From the NCBI GenBank assembly GCA_964427855.1, contig CAYRVH010000015.1:1-64000 (forward strand): a stretch of 64,000 nt of DNA, in the 5' to 3' direction. The first letter of the stretch is position 1; each line of letters starts with the position of its first letter. Under the pieces are notes generated by a model. The model worked only from the letters and a program-made list of their open reading frames with translations, had not been told where the DNA came from and ran no database searches. Position numbers and translations under genes: made by a program. Positions 44,943-53,863 of the stretch are shown piece after piece. This DNA is from JAUPKT01 sp964427855 (GTDB lineage Bacteria > Desulfobacterota > Desulfomonilia > Desulfomonilales > Desulfomonilaceae).

Positions 44943-45740
44943 TTGTCCCTCGGCCTGTATTCTTTTCGAGGGATAGCGATTTTTCTCCTCCTCGCGGCAG
45001 CCCTTTTGGGGGGGTGTGGCGTCAAGTCCATCAAGAAAGGGACGCCCTTCGATCTCGATCAGGTCTTTCCCGGCGTCTTCGCTGCGGAACCCGAAACGCC
45101 AAAAGAGAAAGGGCTCAGACTAGTGAAGGCCAGAGATTACGCCAGCGCCATAGAAGCTTTCAAGAGCTACGTCCTAGAGCAGCCGGAGGATTTTTTCGGA
45201 TTCAATGCCATTGCCGTGTGTTACAAAAATCTAGGGGATATTACCAAGGCCATGCAGAATTTCGAACGCGCCCTCGAATTCGCTCATTCCCCTGAGGAAC
45301 GTGCAAAAGTCCTCGCAAATATTGGCAATCTATACAGCGCCTCCGGAAAATATCAGGTGGCCCTCGGATATTTCAAGGAAGCCTACAACGAGTTTCCGGA
45401 AAATCCAATGTACCTTATTCTGATTGCAAGAACGTTTGTGTATCTCGACGAACCTCTACGGGCCCAAAAGGTGGTGAAGACCATAGAAGAGGCGATAGCA
45501 GATCTGCCGAGGTACGAACGGGAAGAGGACAAAGGGCTCGGGTACTACCTCTTGGCGCAAGTTTATGCCGCCCTCAATGAAGAGGACAAAGTATTCGAGA
45601 CGCTGCGCAAAGCTATGAGAGCGAATCCTTCAAGGTTCATCACAAAAATCGAGGCAGATTCTTCAGATGAGACCAACCTTTTCTATACTCTCAGAGACGA
45701 CATGAGGTTGAAAAAACTCATTCGAGGATTTGCCGGATAG
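44943..45740 (+). CDS. TPR-repeat lipoprotein
   Basis: This is a putative outer-membrane or periplasmic lipoprotein of about 265 residues. A hydrophobic signal (FLLLAAALLGGC) ends in a lipobox with Cys near residue 22, so the mature protein should be lipid-anchored. Tetratricopeptide repeats follow (GLRLVKARDYASAIEAF, AIAVCYKNLGDITKAMQNFERAL, NIGNLYSASGKYQVALGYF), covering residues 55-240. The start is uncertain. The long open frame extends far into the ligase gene, and the TTG at 44943 is the best-placed start before the signal. It lies downstream of the acyl-CoA ligase and upstream of a histidine kinase. It may be a scaffold for an envelope assembly. Confidence 0.7.
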   Translation: MSLGLYSFRGIAIFLLLAAALLGGCGVKSIKKGTPFDLDQVFPGVFAAEPETPKEKGLRLVKARDYASAIEAFKSYVLEQPEDFFGFNAIAVCYKNLGDITKAMQNFERALEFAHSPEERAKVLANIGNLYSASGKYQVALGYFKEAYNEFPENPMYLILIARTFVYLDEPLRAQKVVKTIEEAIADLPRYEREEDKGLGYYLLAQVYAALNEEDKVFETLRKAMRANPSRFITKIEADSSDETNLFYTLRDDMRLKKLIRGFAG

Positions 45741-45855
45741 CCGAGGTCTCATAATGATCTGGACAATTTCGATTGTGTGATGATAATTCCTTAAAGCAAC
45801 GCGGCGACATCCCCCGCCAGGTCGTTTCAAGCGCCGGCGCGTGTGAAAAAGAATC

Positions 45856-47391
45856 ATGACAGAACCATACGGCGAATTTCTTGACAATTGCGACCTCTTT
45901 TACTGGGAGCTGGATTATGACCTGAAGGTTGTTTTTGCCAACCGCCGTATGATAGAGACATTCGGGGCCATAGTGGGGAAGTCTTGCGCCGATGTCGTAA
46001 CCTGTCTTACGGACCAATGCACGACCTGCCCCATGCAACAGGTGCTCGCGGGGAAGTCCAAGGCAACGTGCGAAAGCATGGTTCGGACAAAAAAAGGGGA
46101 ATCGAGATGGATACGCCAACACGTGGTCCCTCTGACTGATGAGCAAGGTCTGATTACGGGCGTGCGAGGTATTATCCTCGACCTCACTTCGTACCAAAGG
46201 ACCCATGAATGGTGGAAAGACTCAGAGCGTCATTACCGAAATTTGATTGAGGAAGTCCCCGATGTGATTTTTTCCTTGGACGCAGGCGGCGATTTCACGT
46301 TTGTCAATGCGCAAATCGAAACTCTATTGGGATACCAGGTGGCCAGCATCCTTGAGACCCCATTGCGAGATTATGTGACGCCAGACCATGCCGACAAGTT
46401 GACCACCCTGTTGTCTCTTCCTCCTGACAGCGTCTGGGATGAGGAAATCGCCTTGCTCGATGTTGATGGCGCGAGGAAAATCACGCGCGTGCGTTGCAAG
46501 GGCCTTTATGATGAGAGGGGATGCCTTGTTGAAATCGACGGGGTCATGCGCGACCGTACATTCCATAAGTCGTTAGAAGAAGAATTAAAGGCGTCAAAAA
46601 GCGCTCTCATAGAAAAAATCAAGATTATAGACGACCTGTACGAGCATATTGTGCAGTCTGGCAAATATAAGGCCATTGAAGAGCACACCGCTGAAGTTGC
46701 ACACGAATTGAGGCAGCCATTGGCGATCGTCGGAGGGTTTGCCAGGCGCCTGGAGCGGCAAATAAGCTCAGAACAAAAGCCGGACTTGGACCGGCAGAGG
46801 CAATATCTTGGAATCATCATCTCAGAAATTCAGCGTCTTGAGAAGATCCTCGATCGGCTCGTGGACTTTACGAAGCGCAGCGCCGTCGTGAAACGCCGGG
46901 TAGACCCAAATGAACTCATAGAATACATCATAGAAATCACTCAATCGCGAATGGCTGAGAAAAGTCTCGACTTGGTCGCCAATCTCGGAAGCGAAGTCGG
47001 AGAAATCCCCATTGATCCGGGTCGCTTTCAGCAGCTTGTTTTGAACCTCATGACCAACGCCATCGAAGCGTCGCCGGTGGGCGGGAAGATTCATTTGACG
47101 ACCGGAGTTTCCATCCCGAGCGATAAAGCCCTGAAAACAGGCCAATTCGGCGTTGCTGGCTTCTTTGAAATGAAGATGCGCAACAATGGCCCTGCCATCC
47201 CGCCAGAGGCCTTGAAAAATGTTTTCAATCCATTCTTTACCACGAAACAGCAAGGAACAGGCCTTGGCCTCACCGTATGTAAGAAGATCGTCGAAGACCA
47301 TTCTGGCTCGATTTCGGTAAAGTCTGATGATCAAGGGACTGTGTTTACCATCTGGCTGCCGCTGAGGGAAGAGGCGGACAGCCAAGATTGA
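45856..47391 (+). CDS. PAS-sensor histidine kinase with Cys-rich first PAS domain
   Basis: This 511-residue cytoplasmic sensor kinase has no transmembrane segments. PAS 1 (residues 8-125) contains the cluster CADVVTCLTDQCTTCPM, four Cys in 17 residues, suggestive of a metal or iron-sulfur site or a redox sensor. PAS 2 (about 128-250) follows. HisKA has the phospho-acceptor His in AEVAHELRQPLA near 282. The HATPase has N-box NLMTNAIEASP near 400, G1 MRNNGPAIPPE and G2 GTGLGLTVCKKIV near 475. No response regulator is adjacent; the receiver at 19377-19862 is a possible but distant partner. It probably senses redox or a small ligand. Confidence 0.9.
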   Translation: MTEPYGEFLDNCDLFYWELDYDLKVVFANRRMIETFGAIVGKSCADVVTCLTDQCTTCPMQQVLAGKSKATCESMVRTKKGESRWIRQHVVPLTDEQGLITGVRGIILDLTSYQRTHEWWKDSERHYRNLIEEVPDVIFSLDAGGDFTFVNAQIETLLGYQVASILETPLRDYVTPDHADKLTTLLSLPPDSVWDEEIALLDVDGARKITRVRCKGLYDERGCLVEIDGVMRDRTFHKSLEEELKASKSALIEKIKIIDDLYEHIVQSGKYKAIEEHTAEVAHELRQPLAIVGGFARRLERQISSEQKPDLDRQRQYLGIIISEIQRLEKILDRLVDFTKRSAVVKRRVDPNELIEYIIEITQSRMAEKSLDLVANLGSEVGEIPIDPGRFQQLVLNLMTNAIEASPVGGKIHLTTGVSIPSDKALKTGQFGVAGFFEMKMRNNGPAIPPEALKNVFNPFFTTKQQGTGLGLTVCKKIVEDHSGSISVKSDDQGTVFTIWLPLREEADSQD

Positions 47392-47474
47392 GATGGTGTC
47401 AGCGCGCCCTTTGGCGTTGCCAGGTGCCTGCGTTTGATATGAGTGTGCGAAGGCGTTTGGCCCTTCTGTAGCCT

Positions 47475-47621
47475 TTCTCAAAAGAAATCGCGAAATGCTC
47501 AGACGTGACGTTGTCATTTCCATGAAAATGGTAATCCAGGAAACTCCCTATGGATCCCTACTTTCGCGAGGCTGATGCAATGAGGTACGCGACCCCAATT
47601 CGTGATTAATTTCGAGAATTC
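47475..47621. repeat. Dispersed intergenic repeat, copy 2 (dRS3-like hairpins)
   Basis: This element of about 147 bases lies after the histidine kinase gene. It is clearly homologous to 33667-33815. Its first hairpin has decayed (ATTTCC, eight bases, GGTAAT) and the second reads GGATCCCTACTTTCGCGAGG. The shared flanks (GAAATCGCGAAATGCTCAGACGTGACGTTGTCATT and CCAATTCGTGATTAATTT, both partly quoted by their ends) show that the mobile or copied unit is longer than the hairpins. The rest of the 454-base intergenic stretch to 47845 holds a promoter candidate and no gene. Confidence 0.85.
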
Positions 47622-47717
47622 CTACAACCTGGATCCATGTGGCAACGATGTCCTGTCATGTTGTCTGGCCAATGTCTCGGCGCCGCGACAAAAACGGGCT
47701 TTTGACGCGGGTATCTT

Positions 47718-47746
47718 TTGACTTTGCACGTCCTTTTTATTAAAGT
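47718..47746 (+). promoter_or_regulatory. Candidate sigma-70 promoter for the TRAP dctPQM operon
   Basis: TTGACT (47718-47723), a 17-base spacer, then TAAAGT (47741-47746). The -35 matches five of six consensus bases and the -10 four of six. It lies 100 bases upstream of the dctP start codon, downstream of the repeat element. This is inferred by eye only. Confidence 0.4.
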
Positions 47747-47845
47747 GGCGTACATTGGCCGTGGGATTCGCGGTGGTCGTCACCGGAGCAACAAAAAATC
47801 TCGTTCAAGCCTTTCTCGTGAATTCAAGCCAAGGAGGAAAGAAAG

Positions 47846-48871
47846 ATGAAGGGAAGAATTGTAGGATTTGCGATGGTGTGTGCACTGATCGGGGTGTGTC
47901 TGTGGGCGTCGTCAACTCCAGCGAATGCAGATGCAATTAAACTGACGTACAGTAACTTTTTCCCTGCGACTCACGTGCAGAGTAAACTCGCCGAGGCATG
48001 GGCAAAGGAAGTGGAAGCACGCACAAACGGTAAGGTGAAGGTAGAATACTACCCTGGCCAAACCCTCACGAAAGCTGATCAAGTCTATGACGGCGTGGTA
48101 AATGGCATATCGGACATAGGTTTCTCAGTTCTTGGCTATACGAGAGGTCGGTTCCCTCTCATGGAGGTCATTGATTTGCCTCTGGGCTACAAAAACGGAG
48201 TAGAGGCCACAAAGGTCGCGAACGCGGTGTTTGACAAGTTTAAGGATCAAGTGTTGACTGACACGGTGGTCATGTATCTGCATGCACACGGCCCCGGTCT
48301 TGTCCATACAAAGGGCAAAGCAGTCCGAAAACTTGAAGACATGAAAGGCCTTAAGATCAGAAGCCACGGAACAAGTCAAAAAGTCGTAAAGGCCCTTGGC
48401 GGGACCCCTGTAGCCCAGCCCATGCCAGAGACATATCAGTCTCTTCAAAAGGGTGTTGTTGACGGCGCTGTATACCCCTTGGAGGCAAATAAAGGCTGGA
48501 AGCTGGGGGAAGTCATAGATTTCTGTACCCTTGATTTTCCCGCCGCGTACACGACCACTTTCTTTGTAACGATGAACAAGGACAAGTGGAACGCTTTGCC
48601 CGATGACGTCAAAGCTACAATCAGAAAAATTAACGAAGAATGGATACCCAAACATGCCAAGGCCTGGGATGAAAGCGATGAAGAAGGTGTGGCTTTCTTG
48701 AAAGAAAAGAAAAAAGAAATCATCACTCTTTCTCCTGAAGAGGGCAAGAAATGGTCGGAAGCCGTTCAGCCTGTGCTTGCGGAATTCGTGGAAGAGATGG
48801 CCAAGAAAAATCTTCCAGGTAAGGAGGCCCTGGACACTGCTGAGAATGCGCTCAAAGAGGCTCGAAAGTAG
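47846..48871 (+). CDS. dctP: TRAP transporter substrate-binding protein DctP
   Basis: This 341-residue periplasmic receptor of a TRAP importer starts after AAGGAGGAAAGAAAG, a strong ribosome site. The signal peptide (MKGRIVGFAMVCALIGVCLW) probably ends near NADA. The mature protein begins IKLTYSNFFPATHVQSKLA. The ligand-clamping Arg region GLKIRSHGTSQKVVKALGGTP lies near residue 165 (named by its ends). Beyond that, VVDGAVYPLEANKGWKLGEV is typical of the DctP family. It leads a complete dctP-Q-M operon. The ligand is probably a carboxylate, and the PaaK-like ligase that follows hints at an aromatic or related acid. Confidence 0.93.
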   Translation: MKGRIVGFAMVCALIGVCLWASSTPANADAIKLTYSNFFPATHVQSKLAEAWAKEVEARTNGKVKVEYYPGQTLTKADQVYDGVVNGISDIGFSVLGYTRGRFPLMEVIDLPLGYKNGVEATKVANAVFDKFKDQVLTDTVVMYLHAHGPGLVHTKGKAVRKLEDMKGLKIRSHGTSQKVVKALGGTPVAQPMPETYQSLQKGVVDGAVYPLEANKGWKLGEVIDFCTLDFPAAYTTTFFVTMNKDKWNALPDDVKATIRKINEEWIPKHAKAWDESDEEGVAFLKEKKKEIITLSPEEGKKWSEAVQPVLAEFVEEMAKKNLPGKEALDTAENALKEARK

Positions 48872-48966
48872 AGCCTCCTCCTTTCAAAGGCAGGACGTGC
48901 ACAAGAACATGTTCGCGCGTCCTGTTACCCCCCACCTACTTCGCATTCCATGGGAGTTGATCCACT

Positions 48967-49452
48967 ATGGATATCATGAGAAGAAGCCTTAATTGGTTGA
49001 CGAAGTTGCTCAGACTCATCGGCGCGATCTCTCTTGTCGCTATGATGTTCGTGACTTGCGCGGACGTTCTGCTGCGCGCGTTCGGGCATCCAATCATCTG
49101 GGCGGTGGATATGACAGGTTTTTTTGCCGTGATTGTCCTTGCCTGCGCCTTGCCTTATACCCAAATAGAACGCGGCCACGTGGGGGTCGAACTGCTCGTC
49201 CTCAAAATGTCTCCACGTGGCCAAGCTATCCTCGATTCTATTACAGCTGCGGTGAGTATCGGGCTCTTTGCGATCGTGGCGCGCGAAATGTGGCTTTATG
49301 CTGCTGAACTATCGGTAAAAGGCGAGGTATCCATGACGGTGCAAATTCCCAAAGCACCCTTTATTTACCTCATTTCAATATGTTTTATTTTTCTCTGCCT
49401 CGTGCTGCTGTCCGATCTTTTTCGCAACATCCGAAAGGCGGTGCACCAATGA
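48967..49452 (+). CDS. dctQ: TRAP transporter small permease DctQ
   Basis: This is a four-helix membrane subunit of 161 residues. Family features are ISLVAMMFVTCADVLLRAFG near residue 20, an IERGHVGVELLV segment near 65 and two C-terminal helices. The stop codon overlaps the next gene's ATG by four bases (ATGA at 49449-49452). It follows dctP by about 95 bases. Only a weak ribosome site (GGAG seven bases before the ATG in ATGGGAGTTGATCC) is present. Confidence 0.92.
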   Translation: MDIMRRSLNWLTKLLRLIGAISLVAMMFVTCADVLLRAFGHPIIWAVDMTGFFAVIVLACALPYTQIERGHVGVELLVLKMSPRGQAILDSITAAVSIGLFAIVAREMWLYAAELSVKGEVSMTVQIPKAPFIYLISICFIFLCLVLLSDLFRNIRKAVHQ

Positions 49453-50750
49453 GCGCTGCTACCATAGGCTTAATCGGTATTGTCATTTTGGTGGCCTTGT
49501 TTTTCACGAGGATGCCCGTCGCCTACGTCATGACTCTGGTGGGGTTTTTAGGGTTTAGCTACATCATTTCTTTGCAATCAGGCTGCAAGCTTTTGGCGCG
49601 TGACATCTACGACATCTTTTCTTCGTATGGGCTGACTGTCATACCGATGTTCGTGCTTATGGGGCAATTGGCGTTTAACGCTGGTATCGGTAGAAAGTTG
49701 TACGACAGCGCCTATGCCTTTTTGGGCCACACCAAAGGGGGTTTGGCCATGGCCACGGTAGCGGCCTGTTGCGCGTTTGGCACGGTCTCCGGATCGAGTC
49801 CAGGTACTGCGGCGACGTTTGCGGTGGTCGGGTTACCCGAAATGAAACGATATCATTACGGAAATCGATTGGCCTCCGGGTGTGTCGCCTCAGGAGGAAG
49901 TCTTGGAATGTTGATGCCGCCCAGCGTGGTGATGATCGTATATGGTATTCTTACAGAACAATCCATTGGCAAATTGTTTGTGGCCGGAGTCCTGCCGGCA
50001 ATCTTTATGTCCATTCTCTTTATTGCAGCCATCTGGGCGTATTGTGTGATTAGTCCTGAGGAAGGCCCAGTGGGGGATAAATTCACCTGGAGTGAAAAGT
50101 TTCGCTCCCTGACAAAATTGAGTGATACGTTAGCCATTTTCATCGTGGTCATGGGAGGATTGTTTCTCGGTTGGTTTACCCCGGGGGAAGCAGGCGCAGT
50201 GGGCGCATTCGCCGTATTCGTAGCGGCGCTTCTCAGAAGGTCGCTGTCCTGGGCAGGCTTCGTAAAGTCATGCTACGAAACACTGCGCACATCTTGTATG
50301 ATCCTGCTGCTCGTAGCCGGGGCTGTGGTATTCGGTCATTTCCTCGCGGTCACCCGCATCCCCTTCGAGCTGGCTTCGTGGGTCGCAGCGTTGAAGCTCC
50401 CGTCGTGGGCAATTGTCCTGGTCATTGTATTGGTGTACCTCATCGGGGGATGTTTTATCGATGCATTAGCTCTCACTATGCTCACAATTCCAATATTCTA
50501 TCCAGTAATCACAAATCTCGGATACGATCCTATTTGGTTCGGAGTGATCATTGTCTTGGTAACCCAAATGGGTGTCATCACCCCACCGGTAGGTATTAAC
50601 GTATATGTGGTCAATGGAATCGACAAATCCATACCCTTGGAAGATATATTTGTCGGCTCGATGCCTTTTCTTATAGCACTGATTGTGGGCACCGTGCTCA
50701 TGGTGGTTTTTCCAGGCCCCATAGTCTGGCTGCCTAATCTCATGTACTAG
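49449..50750 (+). CDS. dctM: TRAP transporter large permease DctM
   Basis: This large permease has 433 residues from the ATG at 49449, which overlaps the dctQ stop and so was chosen over a longer frame. Blocks VIPMFVLMGQLAFNAG near residue 60, GSSPGTAATFAVVGLPEMKRY near 110 (named by its ends) and a terminal GVITPPVGINVYVVNGID near 380 are typical. It forms the Na+-driven translocation channel with DctQ. It is similar throughout to the permease at 19883-21175, so the two are paralogues. Confidence 0.93.
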   Translation: MSAATIGLIGIVILVALFFTRMPVAYVMTLVGFLGFSYIISLQSGCKLLARDIYDIFSSYGLTVIPMFVLMGQLAFNAGIGRKLYDSAYAFLGHTKGGLAMATVAACCAFGTVSGSSPGTAATFAVVGLPEMKRYHYGNRLASGCVASGGSLGMLMPPSVVMIVYGILTEQSIGKLFVAGVLPAIFMSILFIAAIWAYCVISPEEGPVGDKFTWSEKFRSLTKLSDTLAIFIVVMGGLFLGWFTPGEAGAVGAFAVFVAALLRRSLSWAGFVKSCYETLRTSCMILLLVAGAVVFGHFLAVTRIPFELASWVAALKLPSWAIVLVIVLVYLIGGCFIDALALTMLTIPIFYPVITNLGYDPIWFGVIIVLVTQMGVITPPVGINVYVVNGIDKSIPLEDIFVGSMPFLIALIVGTVLMVVFPGPIVWLPNLMY

Positions 50751-50814
50751 AGGCCCATAACGGCATCCTAGGGAGAATAAACGTCCTTACGAGGCCTGCG
50801 AAGGCACGCAATGT

Positions 50815-52185
50815 ATGTTCAGGGGAATTCGTGAGATGACACACAGCGGGTCGCCATATTGGAACCCTTATCTCGAGACGTTACCTCGAGAGCAACTTGA
50901 GGAACTTCAAATAAGAAAATTCAAGCGCATTTTCGCGTGGGCTTATGAACGTTCGCTATTTCACCGCGCCCTCTATGATTCCGAGGGGATACACCCGGAA
51001 GATATACACACTTTCGAAGACATACGTCGAGTTCCAAAGGTCGAGAAATCAATGATGCTGTCTGTCCAATGCAAGGAACCCTACCCCTATGGCGATGCGC
51101 TCTGCGTGCCGTTGGAAGAGGTCACCGAGTTCCGACAGACCAGCGGCACGACAGGAAAACCAGTCTATCAGCCAGATACCTGGCAGGATTGGGAGTGGTG
51201 GTCAGAGTGCTGGGCTACGCTCCTCTGGGCCCAGGGGTACAGACCGATCGATAGGGTGTTTTTACCCTTCGGGTACAACATATTCGTAGCGTTTTGGGCC
51301 GGCCACTATGCCAGCGAAAAAATTGGTTGTGAGACAATACCTGGCGGTGTGCTGGACACCAAGGCGCGCATACTAAAGATGCAGGAACTTCGTGCGACTG
51401 CGATGATGGCGACGCCGACGTATGTCCTGGGGATGGCGGATACGGCTATACGCTCACTTGGCATCGACCCGGCCCAAGGGCTTTCCATAAGAAAAATCAC
51501 CTGCGCCGGCGAACCTGGGGCGCTGATCCCAGCCACCAAAAAACGGATACAGGAAGCGTGGGGGGCGAAGGTCTTTGACCACGCAGGGGCCACAGAGATT
51601 GGGGCGTGGGGCTTTGAGTGCGCGGACCAACCTGGAGCGCTCCACGTGAATGAAGCGATGTTTCTGGCCGAGTTCGAAGATCCTGACACCGGCGAACCCG
51701 TAACAGAAGCAGGACGTTACGGCAAACTGGTAATCACTGCCTTGGATCGTATTGCGCAGCCGTGTATAAGGTTCGACTCGAAAGACATTGTCCAACTCAG
51801 CGACGAAAAGTGTTCGTGCGGGCGTACGTACCGTCTCCTTACAGGCGGCGTGCGAGGACGCGCCGACGACATTACCAAGGTGAAGGGAGTGTTGCTGGCC
51901 CCGGCAGCCATAGAGGACGTAGTGAGAAGCATCGAAGGCCTCTCGGACGAATACGAAGTCATTGTGGATAAGAAAGGGGATGTGGATACCATCACCCTCA
52001 AAGTTGAGCTCTTGGAGGGGATTGCCGAGCCCCCAAGTTCCCTCATTGAACGACTTCAAACCGAGTTGCGAGTGAAAACCAACCTAGGATATAAGATTGA
52101 AACGTATCCATACGGGAGCCTCCCCCGCTACGAGGTGAAAGCCCGAAGATTCAAAGACCTGCGGAAACAAAGAAGCCAGTCATGA
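50815..52185 (+). CDS. Phenylacetate-CoA ligase-like AMP-forming ligase
   Basis: This PaaK-type ligase has 456 residues from ATG 50815; the ATG at 50836 has a better-placed AGGGGA and would give 449. It has PYWNP near residue 14 as in PaaK, the P-loop RQTSGTTGKPVYQ near 108, DHAGATEIGAWGFEC near 258 and a CSCGRTYR segment with the catalytic Asp region DSKDIVQ near 325. The ends match the family length of about 430-450. It probably converts an aromatic or other carboxylate to its CoA ester, with the acid supplied by the preceding TRAP operon (about 65 bases upstream). The exact substrate is not predictable; it is not tied to any other phenylacetate gene. Confidence 0.88.
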   Translation: MFRGIREMTHSGSPYWNPYLETLPREQLEELQIRKFKRIFAWAYERSLFHRALYDSEGIHPEDIHTFEDIRRVPKVEKSMMLSVQCKEPYPYGDALCVPLEEVTEFRQTSGTTGKPVYQPDTWQDWEWWSECWATLLWAQGYRPIDRVFLPFGYNIFVAFWAGHYASEKIGCETIPGGVLDTKARILKMQELRATAMMATPTYVLGMADTAIRSLGIDPAQGLSIRKITCAGEPGALIPATKKRIQEAWGAKVFDHAGATEIGAWGFECADQPGALHVNEAMFLAEFEDPDTGEPVTEAGRYGKLVITALDRIAQPCIRFDSKDIVQLSDEKCSCGRTYRLLTGGVRGRADDITKVKGVLLAPAAIEDVVRSIEGLSDEYEVIVDKKGDVDTITLKVELLEGIAEPPSSLIERLQTELRVKTNLGYKIETYPYGSLPRYEVKARRFKDLRKQRSQS

Positions 52186-52346
52186 ACGAACAAGTGCGGC
52201 GAGAAGAAATGTTGGAAATGATCCTCGAAATGGAAAAGCTCGCTGAAAAATTGTCTGCGGTTTCAGAGCGTTTTCCCGCGATAGAACGGAATGCCAAACG
52301 TATCAAGGCCTCGATTATAATGATGAAACTGAATCTCGGCGAATGA
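52182..52346 (+). CDS. Small coupled ORF after the PaaK-like ligase, 54 residues
   Basis: This 54-residue frame begins with an ATG that overlaps the ligase stop codon by four bases (ATGA at 52182-52185), the classic translational-coupling arrangement. The protein is highly charged and almost certainly all-helical (EEMLEMILEMEKLAEKLSA), with heptad-like Leu/Met/Ile spacing over most of its length. I do not recognise a family. It could be a small partner or regulator of the ligase. The coupled start is the main argument that it is translated. Confidence 0.55.
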   Translation: MNEQVRREEMLEMILEMEKLAEKLSAVSERFPAIERNAKRIKASIIMMKLNLGE

Positions 52347-52538
52347 CGCAGCCATCGCTGAATTTATGAGTCCCTTTAGACAATCGTAATCCGCCCCAAG
52401 TGATATTCTCTTACTGCAATACTTTGGCAAGCCATACTCATCCGATTTTTGTTTGAAAATGTATCGCTATTGCAACAGTGGGTCAATATTGTGGTATAAG
52501 GAGACAACAGCATCTCAACGAACTTGTGTGGAGTAATC

Positions 52539-53783
52539 TTGTCTCCTCAAAACACGATTGGCCGCGACGTCTTGGCTGAAATAGCTCTCCTGAGAAGATC
52601 GGGAAATATCAGTAAAGAAATCGACGAACTGCTAGGCCGTGTGGAGACGACACTGACGTTTCTAGAAAACAGGTTCAGGAGTGTGGCTGATTCCGCCGTG
52701 GACGCTATCATCTCCAGTACCTCAGACGACAGAATCGTTTTCTGGAACAACGGGGCGTCCAATATCTTTGGCTACACGGAGGACGAGGTTTTAGGCAAGT
52801 CCGTCACAATGCTCATACCGCCGTCCCTACGGGAAGCGCATCGAAAGGGGCTCAAGAGGTTTCTAAAGACAAGGGTCCCCAAAATTATTGGGAAGAAAGT
52901 AGAGCTCCAAGGCCTTGCAAAAGGGAAAAGAGAGTTCCCCATCGAGTTATCCCTGGCGGTATGGGAAACCAGAGATGAGCTGAGCTTCTCAGGTATTATT
53001 CGAGACATAACTGAGAGAAAGAAGGCGCAACAAGCTCTGGAAGATCTCAACGCGCAAGCCATGAGAAGGACCGAGGAACTCGAGACGCTGATCCAGATGG
53101 TAGCCCATGATTTAAAGGCGCCCGTCGTCACCATAGGAGGGTTGCTGCGTCTGCTCGAACGGAAAGTCGCATGCCTTACCAATGAGCCCGATGTGGAAAA
53201 CATATTTCGTCAACTCAGGTTGTCTTCCAAGACGCTGGAAAATTTTCTCGCTGACTTGTTGGATGCCCTTGCTGTGGAAAAAACTCAGAATGCCTTGGAA
53301 AGCTTCGAGCTTGACAAACTCCTCCGAGAGGTCTGCGAGAATCTCGATGATGAAATCAGCGTGAAGGGAATTCAAGTGGATTTGACGAACTGCTCGCCCG
53401 TCACGGTGTCAGGGGATCGAAATCGCATCAGGCAAGTTTTGGAAAATCTGATAATGAACGCAGTGAAACACATGGGCAACCCACAGCATCCATTAATACA
53501 GGCGACAATATCCCAAGACGATGATGAAGTCGTCACTACGGTCGCGGATAATGGCATTGGAATACCCAAAGAATACCACGAACGCATATTTGATCGTTTC
53601 TTTCGGGTACCCAAGGCAGACGGGGCTAAAGGTACAGGGCTTGGTCTTTCCATCGTCAAACAGATTGTCGAGTCGCACGGAGGTCGTGCGTGGGTTGAAT
53701 CTGAAGAAGGAAAAGGCGCTGCATTTCATTTCAGTTTGCCGAAGGCAAAAGCACTCCCTGGCAAGGAGTCGAGTGGCGGGTGA
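52539..53783 (+). CDS. PAS-sensor histidine kinase
   Basis: This soluble kinase has about 414 residues. A helical N-terminus (residues 1-50) precedes one PAS domain (about 50-165, with FRSVADSAVDAIISS and IRDITERKKAQQ as the PAC end). HisKA has its His in QMVAHDLKAPV near 190. The HATPase has NLIMNAVKHMG near 300, VADNGIGIPKEYHERIFDRFFR near 335 (named by its ends) and GTGLGLSIVKQIVESHGG near 370. The start may be TTG at 52539 (TGGAG six bases upstream) or TTG at 52524. It is a separate transcription unit after the PaaK region, and no response regulator is adjacent. Confidence 0.88.
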   Translation: MSPQNTIGRDVLAEIALLRRSGNISKEIDELLGRVETTLTFLENRFRSVADSAVDAIISSTSDDRIVFWNNGASNIFGYTEDEVLGKSVTMLIPPSLREAHRKGLKRFLKTRVPKIIGKKVELQGLAKGKREFPIELSLAVWETRDELSFSGIIRDITERKKAQQALEDLNAQAMRRTEELETLIQMVAHDLKAPVVTIGGLLRLLERKVACLTNEPDVENIFRQLRLSSKTLENFLADLLDALAVEKTQNALESFELDKLLREVCENLDDEISVKGIQVDLTNCSPVTVSGDRNRIRQVLENLIMNAVKHMGNPQHPLIQATISQDDDEVVTTVADNGIGIPKEYHERIFDRFFRVPKADGAKGTGLGLSIVKQIVESHGGRAWVESEEGKGAAFHFSLPKAKALPGKESSGG

Positions 53784-53863
53784 ATGAAAACCTGTTGGAG
53801 AGCGTTGAACGACCTTGGTACCTTGCCCTCGGAGGCTGAAGAGCAGACAAAAGGAGGATCTTT

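Noticed and set aside
52470..52500. Possible promoter TTGCAA / TATAAG before the second histidine kinase
   Set aside because: The 19-base spacer and only partial -35 match are too weak to call.
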